Below are positions 48,318 to 56,778 of a DNA stretch of 64,000 nucleotides, one piece after another. Source of the DNA: Pirellulaceae bacterium (GTDB lineage: Bacteria; Planctomycetota; Planctomycetia; Pirellulales; Pirellulaceae); assembly GCA_022448645.1 (NCBI GenBank), contig JAKVBZ010000004.1, positions 62,001 to 126,000 of the forward strand. Reading direction: 5' to 3'. The notes beneath the pieces were generated by a model. That model made no database searches and was not told the origin of the DNA. It saw only the letters and a program-made list of their open reading frames with translations. A program made the position numbers and the translations under genes. The first letter of the stretch is position 1, and each line of letters starts with the position of its first letter.

Positions 48318-48398
48318 GTCATTTTGAGCGCAGCCAAGGATCCCTGTGAGACGTATTCGCACCGGGATTCTTTGGGGGCGGCGCTTCCGTAGAATGAC
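48318..48398. repeat. Palindromic dispersed repeat, copy 1
   Basis: This 81-base element starts GTCATTTTGAGCG and ends with GAATGAC, with internal AAGGATCC and GATTCTTTGG segments. It matches copy 2 at 51171-51250 in ends, spacing and internal blocks. Elements with GTCATTCTGAG ends occur in many bacterial genomes. It sits in the 349-base gap between fhcA and the Nramp-like gene. Confidence 0.75.
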
Positions 48399-48487
48399 CC
48401 ACATCCATGCTGGGTAGAACACACACGGTAAAAAAGGTGACCAACATCAGTAGTCGTATGAACGCATGATGATGGTACCTGTTGTGT

Positions 48488-50143
48488 CTATTCGCATTTG
48501 ACCTGGTAGGGATCGTGCAAGTAATGGTCTGACACAGGGTAGTTGCGAAAGCGAATAGAGTAGTACTGATCGAACCATTCTGAAATCTGAGGTTCGATAC
48601 CTTCATCGTAAGACGGAGCTACATGGAAAGTCCGGCCCAGATGTTCTTCACGAATGTCACCTTCTTCGACCAGAATTTGGCCCGATTTGATCACATACCG
48701 CGGCAGTTCGAACATGGTCTCTTTGTTTTCGTGTGGCGTGTAGATGGTAACATCCGCATCCGCACCTGGGCCCAGATGGCCTTTGTTTTTCAGGCCAAGA
48801 ATCTTGGCAGGCGCGGCTCGGGTGATCGTACAGATTTCCCCGAGCGAATACTCGCGATCGAGGTCTGCCAGAACACTGCGTTCGCGCACGGCAGGGTGAA
48901 CCGATTTCATTACGTCCTGTCGATAAGTGCGATCCATGAGCAGCCGGATGATTTGTGGATAAGCTAAAAACGAGCCACCGTTTGGATGGTCGGTACTCAT
49001 GACTACCCGCCAAGGGTCCTCGACTAACAAATACCATTCCAACCCTATTGCCCATTGGAGCGTGTGTACCAAGCTTTTGTTTCGGTACTGGATCGGAGCG
49101 ATACCACAGCCTGACTCCATTTCGGTGTCTGAACTGAACCACTTGGTACCGTACACATTCGACAAGAAGTAGCCGAGTGGGCCGTCGCCGGTCATGCTGG
49201 TTGTTTCTCCAAACAACACTTGTCCCACGTCAACCGTCACGTTCTCGTGCGAGTTCACATAATCGGCAAGCAGACCGACCTTGGAGTTGAAAGTATTTTC
49301 GTCAGCATCGCCGCCGCCGTAACTGTGGAACTGAATGTGAGTCAGGTGGCCGCGGTGACCTTCGAGGGATTTCATCGTTTCGAGCGTGGTCGCCCAATTG
49401 CCTGGCATTCCCAGATTGTTGGCATGAATGTGTACCGCGTGAGGCATGCGCAGTGCATCCACGGCACGCGAGACTTCGCGCACGATTTGCCGAGGCGTCA
49501 CATCGAAGTGATCCACTGTCTCATCAATTCCCGCTACATTCCCTGCCGCATGGTGTTTCCAGACTTCGACGCCACCCGGATTGACAAGTTTTGTCGCATA
49601 ACCTTTGGCGGCACCAAGTAACCAGCCAATGAAGGCCTGAAGTCGTTCGGGATCGTTACGACGCACCGAATCCATGACGAAGTGGTTATTGCCCATGAGG
49701 ACGTAGAACCCTTTGTCGATACAGGGTGTGTCCTCGAATTCTTCGTGCGCATGGCGAGCAGAAAGTGGGGGCACTGCAGCATCAAATGCCGTGGTGTAAC
49801 CCAAGCCGATGTATTTGTAACCTGTGGCAAAGGTGCTGGGCACACTGCCCATCGTACCACTGTGCGTCTTGGAGGTCCGACGTACCGGTTCAGCCTTGCG
49901 TTTTTCTTCGGGACGCATCTTCCGAGCTGTGTTGACTTTGGGCCCGGCAATGTGGCAATGCATATCGATGCCGCCCGGCATCACCACGAGTCCTGTCGCG
50001 TTCAACCTACGGATCACGGGTGCGCGGAGATCGGTCGGTGGCTCCACGATAACCCCGTCTTTGACCCACAAATCGCGTACTTGCCCATCGATACCGTGGG
50101 CCGGGTCGTATACGTAACCGCCAGAAATAACTAAGTCATACAT
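48488..50143 (-). CDS. fhcA: Formylmethanofuran dehydrogenase subunit A
   Basis: A 551-residue amidohydrolase-type protein matching FhcA/FmdA. It begins DLVISGGYVYDPAHGIDGQ and has the binuclear metal motif MHCHIAG (His62 and His64), with GYKYIGLGYTTAFDAAVPPL, VHIHANNLGMPGNW and GQVLFGETTSMTGDGP following. In bacteria, FhcA belongs to the formyltransferase/hydrolase complex that releases formate from formyl-methanofuran analogues in tetrahydromethanopterin-linked C1 oxidation, a pathway shown in Planctomycetes and methylotrophs. FhcB, C and D are not near; the genes are scattered. It is upstream of the Nramp-like gene, separated by 349 bases that hold a palindromic repeat. Confidence 0.93.
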   Translation of the reverse strand: MYDLVISGGYVYDPAHGIDGQVRDLWVKDGVIVEPPTDLRAPVIRRLNATGLVVMPGGIDMHCHIAGPKVNTARKMRPEEKRKAEPVRRTSKTHSGTMGSVPSTFATGYKYIGLGYTTAFDAAVPPLSARHAHEEFEDTPCIDKGFYVLMGNNHFVMDSVRRNDPERLQAFIGWLLGAAKGYATKLVNPGGVEVWKHHAAGNVAGIDETVDHFDVTPRQIVREVSRAVDALRMPHAVHIHANNLGMPGNWATTLETMKSLEGHRGHLTHIQFHSYGGGDADENTFNSKVGLLADYVNSHENVTVDVGQVLFGETTSMTGDGPLGYFLSNVYGTKWFSSDTEMESGCGIAPIQYRNKSLVHTLQWAIGLEWYLLVEDPWRVVMSTDHPNGGSFLAYPQIIRLLMDRTYRQDVMKSVHPAVRERSVLADLDREYSLGEICTITRAAPAKILGLKNKGHLGPGADADVTIYTPHENKETMFELPRYVIKSGQILVEEGDIREEHLGRTFHVAPSYDEGIEPQISEWFDQYYSIRFRNYPVSDHYLHDPYQVKCE

Positions 50144-50562
50144 GGGAATAGCAAGAATGATTGAAAAGGAGAGAAGTAGAACTTTATACCGGACTCACAT
50201 CCCCAAGGAAAGCGACGTGAAGCGGTTGAGAAACAGATTTATGCGGGAAATAGTAACCGGTATTGATCCGCTTTGCGTTGCCGGCGAGGGATGAAATTGA
50301 TATCGCTGATCTGGCGAGCTTACACGACGGGTTACGATTTTTCGGGAAAAACCGTATGAGTGTCATTTCGAAGCCTCGCTGCAGATTTACATGAGGTGTT
50401 GAGCTAGCTTTTAGGATCGGTCCCTGTCGAATAAGTGGAATCGTCTCCGTATAATGGTACTTCAATAACTTGTTCCCCAATCATCACTTTGCGGAAAACG
50501 TATCGGGTCCGATGGGTGATCCTTACGAGAAAACATGGGTATACAGGAAGGGACAGACTAAG
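50144..50562. other. Intergenic region between fhcA and the DinB-like gene
   Basis: This divergent gap should hold promoters for both genes. A TATAAT hexamer at 50450-50455 could serve the DinB-like gene, but a matching -35 is weak. No coding sequence is supported. Confidence 0.4.
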
Positions 50563-51090
50563 ATGACATCATCAACCTCAGAGATCGGACCCACTGCCGT
50601 TCAGGCCGCTGTGGAACGCATCGATAAAGCTCGCCGCTATACACTCGACCTAATCAACGACGTGGAGGATGACGACTGGTTTCGCCAGCCGGTTGCCGGT
50701 ACATCTCACATTGCATGGCAAGTAGGCCACTTGGCGATGGCCGAATACGCACTCTGTTTGATGCGAGTTCGAGATTCTCAACCGGGAGATCGCGATATCA
50801 TCTCGCGTGATTTCCGCCGTCACTTCAGCAAAGGTACCAATCCTGATCCGGATCCCGCCAATAACCCTACTCCGGTCGAGATTCGTCAAGTTTTGCGGCG
50901 AGTACATGAGCAGGTGTTGCAAGAGATCCCTCTGTCAGACGAACAGCAGCTCGCGGCACCGCTGGCTCAACCCCACCAGATGTTCGATACGAAAATGGGT
51001 GCTCTGGTGTTCTGTGCGGATCATGAATACCTGCACGCCGGACAGATCGGGTTGTTACGTCGGTTGTTGGGAAAAGATCCGCTGCGTTGA
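50563..51090 (+). CDS. DinB superfamily protein
   Basis: A 175-residue four-helix bundle protein of the DinB/YfiT-like group. The start at 50563 has AGGAAGGG upstream. The fold is shown by ARRYTLDLINDVEDDDWFRQP, GTSHIAWQVGHLAMAEYAL with its His residue, and CADHEYLHAGQIGLLRRLLG at the C-terminus. The three histidines that normally bind a divalent metal are present (GHL, DHEYLHAGQ). Relatives are metal-dependent hydrolases or thiol-transferases, and many are uncharacterised. Its function here is unknown. It is divergent from fhcA. Confidence 0.87.
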   Translation: MTSSTSEIGPTAVQAAVERIDKARRYTLDLINDVEDDDWFRQPVAGTSHIAWQVGHLAMAEYALCLMRVRDSQPGDRDIISRDFRRHFSKGTNPDPDPANNPTPVEIRQVLRRVHEQVLQEIPLSDEQQLAAPLAQPHQMFDTKMGALVFCADHEYLHAGQIGLLRRLLGKDPLR

Positions 51091-51170
51091 GCGGACAAGT
51101 GTGGATTCACTCAAGTCGCGTTGCCATATCCCTCAATATCCTGGGCCGGCAGGAGGGCTGGGAGATGGTT

Positions 51171-51250
51171 GTCATTCTGAGCGACGCAAAGGATCTCAGT
51201 GGGATACACTCGTATGGAGATTCTTCGGGCGCTGCGTTTCCTCAGAATGA
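51171..51250. repeat. Palindromic dispersed repeat, copy 2
   Basis: An 80-base element with ends TCATTCTGAG and CTCAGAATGA, a perfect ten-base inverted repeat, plus internal GCAAAGGATCTC and GATTCTTCGGGCGCTGCG. It lies between the DinB-like and VOC genes and corresponds to copy 1 at 48318-48398. Its shape resembles REP/MITE-type mobile or structural repeats. Confidence 0.8.
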
Positions 51251-51275
51251 ACCGAGCGAACGTCTTTTCGTTGCT

Positions 51276-51704
51276 CTACAACGGATCCACCTGAACGAAT
51301 TCGATCAGGATACCGTCGGGTGCTTTAGCGCACACGATGTATGCGGCGTCAGGAGCGACTACGGGTTCGGAGATAAATTCTACTCCTTTGGCACTTAGAG
51401 CAGCATACGTTTCCGGAACGTTTTTGATGAGTATCGTCAACCAACGTACGCCCGATCGAAATGTATCTTCAGGTGCGGGTGGGGGATCTTCAATTTCCAT
51501 TAACTTAATAAGCGTTTCTCCGACGCGCAAGCGAATTTGACGGAAGGATCGAGGAGCCAAACCGGCGCCGACGGCTGTTTCTTCGGGAAGCCGAAAATCG
51601 AGCACTACCTCTAGACCCAGCTTGTCTCGATAGAATTCCAGACTTCGTTCAAAGTCGCTACACACGATGGACACGTCAACGACCGGTTTCTCAAATTGGA
51701 ACAT
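51276..51704 (-). CDS. VOC superfamily (glyoxalase-like) protein
   Basis: A 142-residue vicinal-oxygen-chelate fold protein. The start at 51704 leads into FEKPVVDVSIVCSDFERSLEFYRDKLGL, the first beta-alpha-beta module. The second module includes GVRWLTILIKNVPETYAALSAKG and ends DPDGI-like AKAPDGILIEFVQVDP, with the terminal metal-binding Glu. The His of the first module is not obvious. Relatives are glyoxalases, dioxygenases or resistance proteins. It is 108 bases downstream of the MoaD-like gene on the same strand, which makes it a likely member of the AOR cluster. Confidence 0.88.
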   Translation of the reverse strand: MFQFEKPVVDVSIVCSDFERSLEFYRDKLGLEVVLDFRLPEETAVGAGLAPRSFRQIRLRVGETLIKLMEIEDPPPAPEDTFRSGVRWLTILIKNVPETYAALSAKGVEFISEPVVAPDAAYIVCAKAPDGILIEFVQVDPL

Positions 51705-51812
51705 GGATTGCTTTCTCTTTTTCCAAATTTTGTGGAGAAGCGTTCATTGTTTTCTCACACGGACCATATCTTCTAATCTTCTATGGATGTGACATACGTG
51801 ATGGCTTCCACA

Positions 51813-52091
51813 CTAGCCTCCACTTGCCAATGTGACGATTTCCACTTGATCGCCATTCAGGATCACTAGACCGTTGAGTTCCTCAGCAGTCAATTGTTGC
51901 TGTTTGTGAATGACAGCCAAGTACGGATAAAGTCGCTCTTGATCATTGATGAGACGCGTGCGCAGGTCAGGATGTTCTTGACACAGCGCCTCGACGAGGT
52001 CATAGAAAGCACCTGCCGGCAGTTCAAAGGTTCTTTTGCCCGCGGCATACTTCGCCAGTCGAGGAGGTAATTGTAGGGAGATCGCCATCAC
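51813..52091 (-). CDS. MoaD/ThiS family sulfur carrier
   Basis: A 92-residue ubiquitin-like sulfur carrier (91 if the second Met is used). It ends in the diagnostic Gly-Gly (VTLASGG) that is thiocarboxylated. The fold is shown by ISLQLPPRLAKYAAGKRTFELPAG and AEELNGLVILNGDQVEIV, though most MoaD proteins are nearer 80 residues. Members donate sulfur to molybdopterin or thiamine. The upstream gene (262 bases away) encodes a tungsten-type aldehyde:ferredoxin oxidoreductase. MoaD-like partners beside such genes are known, so a role in the tungsten pterin cofactor is inferred. Confidence 0.88.
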   Translation of the reverse strand: MMAISLQLPPRLAKYAAGKRTFELPAGAFYDLVEALCQEHPDLRTRLINDQERLYPYLAVIHKQQQLTAEELNGLVILNGDQVEIVTLASGG

Positions 52092-52353
52092 TCGTCTTTC
52101 AGCTGGAGTGAATCAACAATTTCAGTGAGCCGAAGGCACTCGTGTCGTGAGGCTTGGCGCTCAGCGCCCTGGAGCGTCCCGTGCAACTCTGTGAAACATT
52201 TCTAAACGTGGGACCGCCCTCATGTTTGTAGCTCTTTTACACGGCCCGAGTCAAACGAGACGGGACCGAGGCCATCCTCACATGAAAAACAGCCACCAAA
52301 ATGCTTCGAGGCGATGTCCGTGGCTAGTACTATCGGCTCACGCACGTTGGCTC

Positions 52354-54204
52354 CTAGTTCAGTCCCTCTTCGACCAGCATTTCTTGGATGCGTCCGTTCA
52401 CGCGCTGTTTCAGCTGAGTAAAGAACTCGAGCGTATTGAAATGGGGCAGATCGATCTGTGGATACTCGTCGTGCACCTCCGCGGGCATGTCGTAGTCCTC
52501 ATCCGTAAAGCCAACTTCGTGCTCCAATTGAATGCCTCGGAGGAACGTACGTTTGACAATCCGTTCCAGCTCGGGTACTTCCATCTGGATGTTTGACACT
52601 GCGGACACCGCCGAACACATGTGATCGTTGGTCATCCCGGCAAACTTACAGATGCCCAGGAAGTCATCGCGCAACGTTAGCCAGCCTTTGGACGTTATTG
52701 CTTCGACCCAATAGTCCAAACTGGTCTCACGTTCTAGCAAGAGCAGGAACATAGTGCGCATCGACATGTGTCCTCCGGCAATTGCCCAAGGATAACCTGG
52801 ATTGGTTTGCGGCAGGTATGCTGGAAACTCGACCCCTTTGCAGTGCATGGCGTATTGAGGAGCATTCAACTGTTCCCCAAGGCGCATGGAACCTTGCCCT
52901 AAGAGTTCCAATTTACCAGTCCCGATTTGTTCTACGACATCTCGAGTCTTTTCGTAGTTACCGTACTCCAGACCGTCAGCGATCATCGAATCGGGATTGC
53001 GCCGGTTGTATTCCATGACGTAGGATATCGTTGAACCACAGGAAATGGCGTCCATCCCCAAATTGTCAACTTGTTCGACTAGGTCCATGGCCTGATCGAC
53101 ATCGAAGATGCCGATGTTCGAGGCCAAAAGGTTGAGGGGCTCGTAGTCGAGTTTTGCGCGAAATTTACCAGCTTTTCCATCCTCGTTCTCGTCGTACACA
53201 TTTTTATGACACGCGATGCCGCAACGATAACAAGACTCATCTTTGATGAGGTACGGCCCCTGTTCCACATTCGGACGGTATAACTGGTCAGAAGCATTGC
53301 CATCGGTAGGTACGAAATTCATTTCGGGCATGGCATGCAGAGGATTCAAAGCCTGGTAGTTCGCCCAAGTTCCACCGCCACCGTTGTTCTTTTTCGCGTC
53401 ACGAAATCGCCGACTTCCTTCACCGCGAGCAATTTCCTGATTGAGCTCTTTGATCTGAGGATGGAGCTTGCCGCCACGTTGGTCCGGTGTGTCGGCCACA
53501 ATCGCCAGGATGTTTTTGGAGCCCAACATGCCGCCCATACCACCGCGGCCACAGTAGCGAGCCTTCGGGTCGCCGCTCTTTAGTTGGTTTTCCGTTGACA
53601 ACCCCACAGCCGCATACCGCACTTGGCGAAAGTTTTCTCCTGCGGGTCCGATGACAGCAAAGTGAGCATTCGCAAATCGTTTGTGCAGAGATTGGATTTT
53701 TTCATTGATGAGCAAACCTACCAGCTCACTGGCGTCTAATAGATCGAAGACCGGTGGGCCGTCTTCCTCATGGCGGTGAATGTGTAAGAGTACCGGTCCG
53801 GCACTGCGACCAGTCATCACAACTTCGTCGACGTCCAGATATCGCAACTTCGTACCAAACTTGCCGCTACCGGCGGACCACATGGCCGAAGGTTTGCCAG
53901 TTCGTGATTGTTTCAGCGGTGAATAAGCAAGAAAGTAGGTGCGCAGCCCAGTCATGAAATCCGTACCACTTAACAGCCCCAAATTCATGATCAGTGCCGC
54001 CTGAGGGTCGTACGCGTCGTCGACTGCCTTACCTCGCAGGAATTTGAATCCCCGTGCTATGCCACCAAAGACGTCTTCGTAATCTTCACAGCGAACAGAT
54101 TCACTGCGGGTGCCTCCTGTCGATAAATCCAAGTGATACCGTTGGTATTCAAAGTCGGCAAAAGATTTCGGAGTGGAGCTAACATTTCTGTCTTCATTCG
54201 ACAT
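52354..54204 (-). CDS. Aldehyde:ferredoxin oxidoreductase (tungsten-pterin)
   Basis: A 616-residue AOR-family enzyme. The start at 54204 (MSNEDRNVSS) is chosen for its better size; a longer frame reaches 54282. The N-domain has RYCGRGGMGGMLGSKN, which binds the bis-pterin cofactor. The iron-sulfur ligands are CYRCGIAC (about residues 325-332) plus the later Cys in DFLGICKFAGM. Tungsten-dependent family members oxidise aldehydes to acids with ferredoxin. Typical families differ (AOR, FOR, GOR and WOR), and the exact one is unclear. The gene is upstream of the MoaD/ThiS gene, supporting cofactor-linked function. Confidence 0.93.
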   Translation of the reverse strand: MSNEDRNVSSTPKSFADFEYQRYHLDLSTGGTRSESVRCEDYEDVFGGIARGFKFLRGKAVDDAYDPQAALIMNLGLLSGTDFMTGLRTYFLAYSPLKQSRTGKPSAMWSAGSGKFGTKLRYLDVDEVVMTGRSAGPVLLHIHRHEEDGPPVFDLLDASELVGLLINEKIQSLHKRFANAHFAVIGPAGENFRQVRYAAVGLSTENQLKSGDPKARYCGRGGMGGMLGSKNILAIVADTPDQRGGKLHPQIKELNQEIARGEGSRRFRDAKKNNGGGGTWANYQALNPLHAMPEMNFVPTDGNASDQLYRPNVEQGPYLIKDESCYRCGIACHKNVYDENEDGKAGKFRAKLDYEPLNLLASNIGIFDVDQAMDLVEQVDNLGMDAISCGSTISYVMEYNRRNPDSMIADGLEYGNYEKTRDVVEQIGTGKLELLGQGSMRLGEQLNAPQYAMHCKGVEFPAYLPQTNPGYPWAIAGGHMSMRTMFLLLLERETSLDYWVEAITSKGWLTLRDDFLGICKFAGMTNDHMCSAVSAVSNIQMEVPELERIVKRTFLRGIQLEHEVGFTDEDYDMPAEVHDEYPQIDLPHFNTLEFFTQLKQRVNGRIQEMLVEEGLN

Positions 54205-54589
54205 GTGTTGTTTCCTTGGCAGAACGTTATGGGCAACCAGGTGTGAACCTGTCATGAAAGTTGACAAAAGGTCCGTTACCACACGGATCTATACTTTGCG
54301 ATACGAACGACAACCATGCTCCCTGCTGGTCAGGTGGAACCGCGTCATCGGCAGACTTCGAGTATACCAAAGTCTCGAAGGGGACAAGCCCGTAAATCGA
54401 CTAGTCGAACGGCTACTTCGGCCAGACTCGGGTCACGTTTCGTTGTGAAGTCCCGTATCACTATAATTGGACTATGCATCCCGATTGAATCAATAAGTAT
54501 AAATTCCTTGAACCATTGGGTCGTGGAGCGAGCGGGTCGGTCTACCGTGTTATAGATTGCCCGGCTCACGATATGTTAGAAATTGGCAT
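54205..54589. other. Intergenic region with a protein kinase fragment
   Basis: The region holds a kinase relic at 54489-54575 (listed separately) and, near 54356-54380, CTTCGAG and CTCGAAG arms that could fold as a short hairpin. No complete gene is supported. Confidence 0.5.
54489..54575 (+). pseudogene. Fragment of a serine/threonine protein kinase N-terminus
   Basis: A frame opening after a TGA encodes INKYKFLEPLGRGASGSVYR and then VIDCPAHDM. This is the start of a Hanks-type kinase, with the glycine-rich loop LGRGASGSVYRV (GxGxxGxV). The match stops abruptly, and the frame then runs out of phase through the following membrane/TPR gene. This is a relic left by recombination, with no start and no catalytic domain. 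Confidence 0.75.
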
Positions 54590-56761
54590 ATGTGGATTCG
54601 TTTTCTTATTGTTGGCATCGTCTTTTTCATCGCCGGTATGGCAGTCTATTGGCCCGTGGGATCGTATGGCTATGTGCACTACGACGATTTGGCTTATGTC
54701 GCAGAAAACGAACATGTCCTGCAAGGGTGGACGGCTGCTTCTTTGAAGTGGGCATGGACTACGAATGAGCAGGCAAATTGGCATCCGTTGACGTGGATGT
54801 CACACATGCTCGACTGTCAGCTCTTTGGGTCCGAGGCACCCGGTCGCTACCACTTAGTGAATGTGTTGTTGCACGTGACCAACAGCTTGTTGCTGTTTGT
54901 ATTGTTGCAACAGCTGACCTCGGTATTCTGGCGTCCACTTCTGTTGGCCGCGTTGTTTTTAGTGCATCCCCTACATGTAGAATCGGTAGCCTGGATTTCA
55001 GAACGCAAGGATGTGCTCAGTTCCTTGTTTTGGTTGGCTTCGATGATTTTCTATATTCAATATGTGCAGCGGCGTAGCGTAGGTTGTTATGTTGTCTGCT
55101 GCCTATTATTGGCTGCCGGTTTGCTATCCAAGCCGATGCCTGTCACAGCCCCTTTTGTTTTACTGTTGCTTGACTATTGGCCACTCCAACGGTGGTTGCC
55201 TTTGTCTGGCACGGCTCATCGAGGAGATCGATCTCGAGCACAAGAAGTTGCCGTACAACACAGGATGCAATCTGCGAGTCGCAAGCCGTCTCGGCGTCGA
55301 AAAAAGAACCCACGTCGGACTTTGGACAAGGCCAACGGATCGTTTCGGCGAGCGACCGCGGTACCTGATCTGCGCGCGTCGGAAATAAGTGTGGTCCGGT
55401 TGTGGTTGGAAAAGGTGCCGCTGTTCCTACTGGTCGCCGTTTCGTCCACGATCACCTATTTCGTCCAACAGGGAGGTGGTGCGGTGGGGTCCGTTCCATG
55501 GCAACATCACTGTGCCGTCATCGTCTTGGGGTATGCTCGCTATTTGCGGAACACGGTTTGGCCGTGCGACTTGGCCGTTTTGTACCCCAATTATCCGGGC
55601 ATGTGGACGATACCCCAGATGGCTGCAGCTGTCGGATTACTTGCTGTCGTTAGTGCCATGGTCTTCATTTGGCGTGGCAAGCGTTACTTGACAGTGGGTT
55701 GGCTTTGGTTTCTAGGAACACTCATTCCAGTGATTGGCATTGTCCAGATCGGAGAACACTCGCTGGCTGATCGTTACATGTACTTTCCACTGATTGGCGT
55801 GTTGATCATGTTGGCTTGGGGTTGTGCCGACGTCCTTTCTTATTATTCAGAGGCGAAGCACGTGGGATACGCCATTGTGGTTGTGTGCTGTATCACGTGT
55901 GCGCTGGTTGCATTTCAACAGGTAAGCTACTGGGAAAATTCTGAAAAGTTGTTTCAACGCGCTGTGGATGTTACGAAGAATAATTATTCGATGCACGACA
56001 AGTTGGGTGACGAGCTGCGCCGTCAGGGTAGAGCCAAAGACGCGACCTACCACTATCGTCGTGCCGTGGCGATCAAGCCAGATTTCGCGGAAGCGCTGAA
56101 TGATTTGGGAGTTATGCTGCAAGCGGAAGGCAAAATAACAGATGCGATCGAACAGTATGCGCGGTCCGCTCAAGCCGACCCAAGCCTCGCCGAAGCCTAC
56201 ACCAATTGGGGAGTCGCGTTGAATGTGCTTGGCAAACCGGACCAGGCGATCCAGAAACTACAGCAGGCTTTGGAACGTAAGCCACGGTACGCAGAGACAT
56301 TGTTTAACCTGGGAGTCGTTCACCAACAGCAGAAGCGTGCTCAACAGGCATCCGATTACTATCAACAGGCGATTGAAGCTGATTCGGAGTACGTGTCAGC
56401 CTATAATAATCTCGGTGTGCTGCTGCAGAATCAAGGACAATTCCAGGATGCCCTGCCATATTACCAACAAGCATTGGTACTCGATTCGAACTACTACGAT
56501 GTGTATTTCAATCTGGGAAACGGATACCGAACCGTCAAACAGTGGAAACCATCCATAGCACATTATCAACGTGCCATCGAAATCGGAGTGCCCTCGCAAA
56601 GCTATCCTGCTCGAGTCAATTTGGCAGTGACATTGATGGAGCAACGGCAGTGGGACGTTGCGAATCGGTTGTTGGAGCAATCGTTATCGCTTTACGAAGG
56701 AGACCAGCAGCAGCAACTTGCCAACCTGCTAAAGCGTTCGCGCCGTCGCCTGCCACCGTAG
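54590..56761 (+). CDS. TMTC-like membrane protein with TPR repeats
   Basis: A 723-residue protein. The N-terminal 420 or so residues contain about ten predicted helices, beginning with WIRFLIVGIVFFIAGMAVYW and including HPLHVESVAWISERKDVLS and LLLDYWPLQRW, motifs of the TMTC/GT-C-like family that in eukaryotes transfers mannose. A basic loop (about residues 210-260) follows. The C-terminal part has about seven TPR repeats from DKLGDELRRQGRAKDATYHY to SYPARVNLAVTLMEQ. It may be a membrane glycosyltransferase or an assembly protein. The start is uncertain: ATG at 54590 or TTG at 54557, neither with a good ribosome binding site. Confidence 0.82.
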   Translation: MWIRFLIVGIVFFIAGMAVYWPVGSYGYVHYDDLAYVAENEHVLQGWTAASLKWAWTTNEQANWHPLTWMSHMLDCQLFGSEAPGRYHLVNVLLHVTNSLLLFVLLQQLTSVFWRPLLLAALFLVHPLHVESVAWISERKDVLSSLFWLASMIFYIQYVQRRSVGCYVVCCLLLAAGLLSKPMPVTAPFVLLLLDYWPLQRWLPLSGTAHRGDRSRAQEVAVQHRMQSASRKPSRRRKKNPRRTLDKANGSFRRATAVPDLRASEISVVRLWLEKVPLFLLVAVSSTITYFVQQGGGAVGSVPWQHHCAVIVLGYARYLRNTVWPCDLAVLYPNYPGMWTIPQMAAAVGLLAVVSAMVFIWRGKRYLTVGWLWFLGTLIPVIGIVQIGEHSLADRYMYFPLIGVLIMLAWGCADVLSYYSEAKHVGYAIVVVCCITCALVAFQQVSYWENSEKLFQRAVDVTKNNYSMHDKLGDELRRQGRAKDATYHYRRAVAIKPDFAEALNDLGVMLQAEGKITDAIEQYARSAQADPSLAEAYTNWGVALNVLGKPDQAIQKLQQALERKPRYAETLFNLGVVHQQQKRAQQASDYYQQAIEADSEYVSAYNNLGVLLQNQGQFQDALPYYQQALVLDSNYYDVYFNLGNGYRTVKQWKPSIAHYQRAIEIGVPSQSYPARVNLAVTLMEQRQWDVANRLLEQSLSLYEGDQQQQLANLLKRSRRRLPP

Positions 56762-56778
56762 GACACGCTTCTCTCGAC

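Noticed and set aside
54316..54555. Plus-strand frame of 79 codons upstream of the TPR gene
   Set aside because: Different frame from the kinase relic, with random-looking composition and no similarity.
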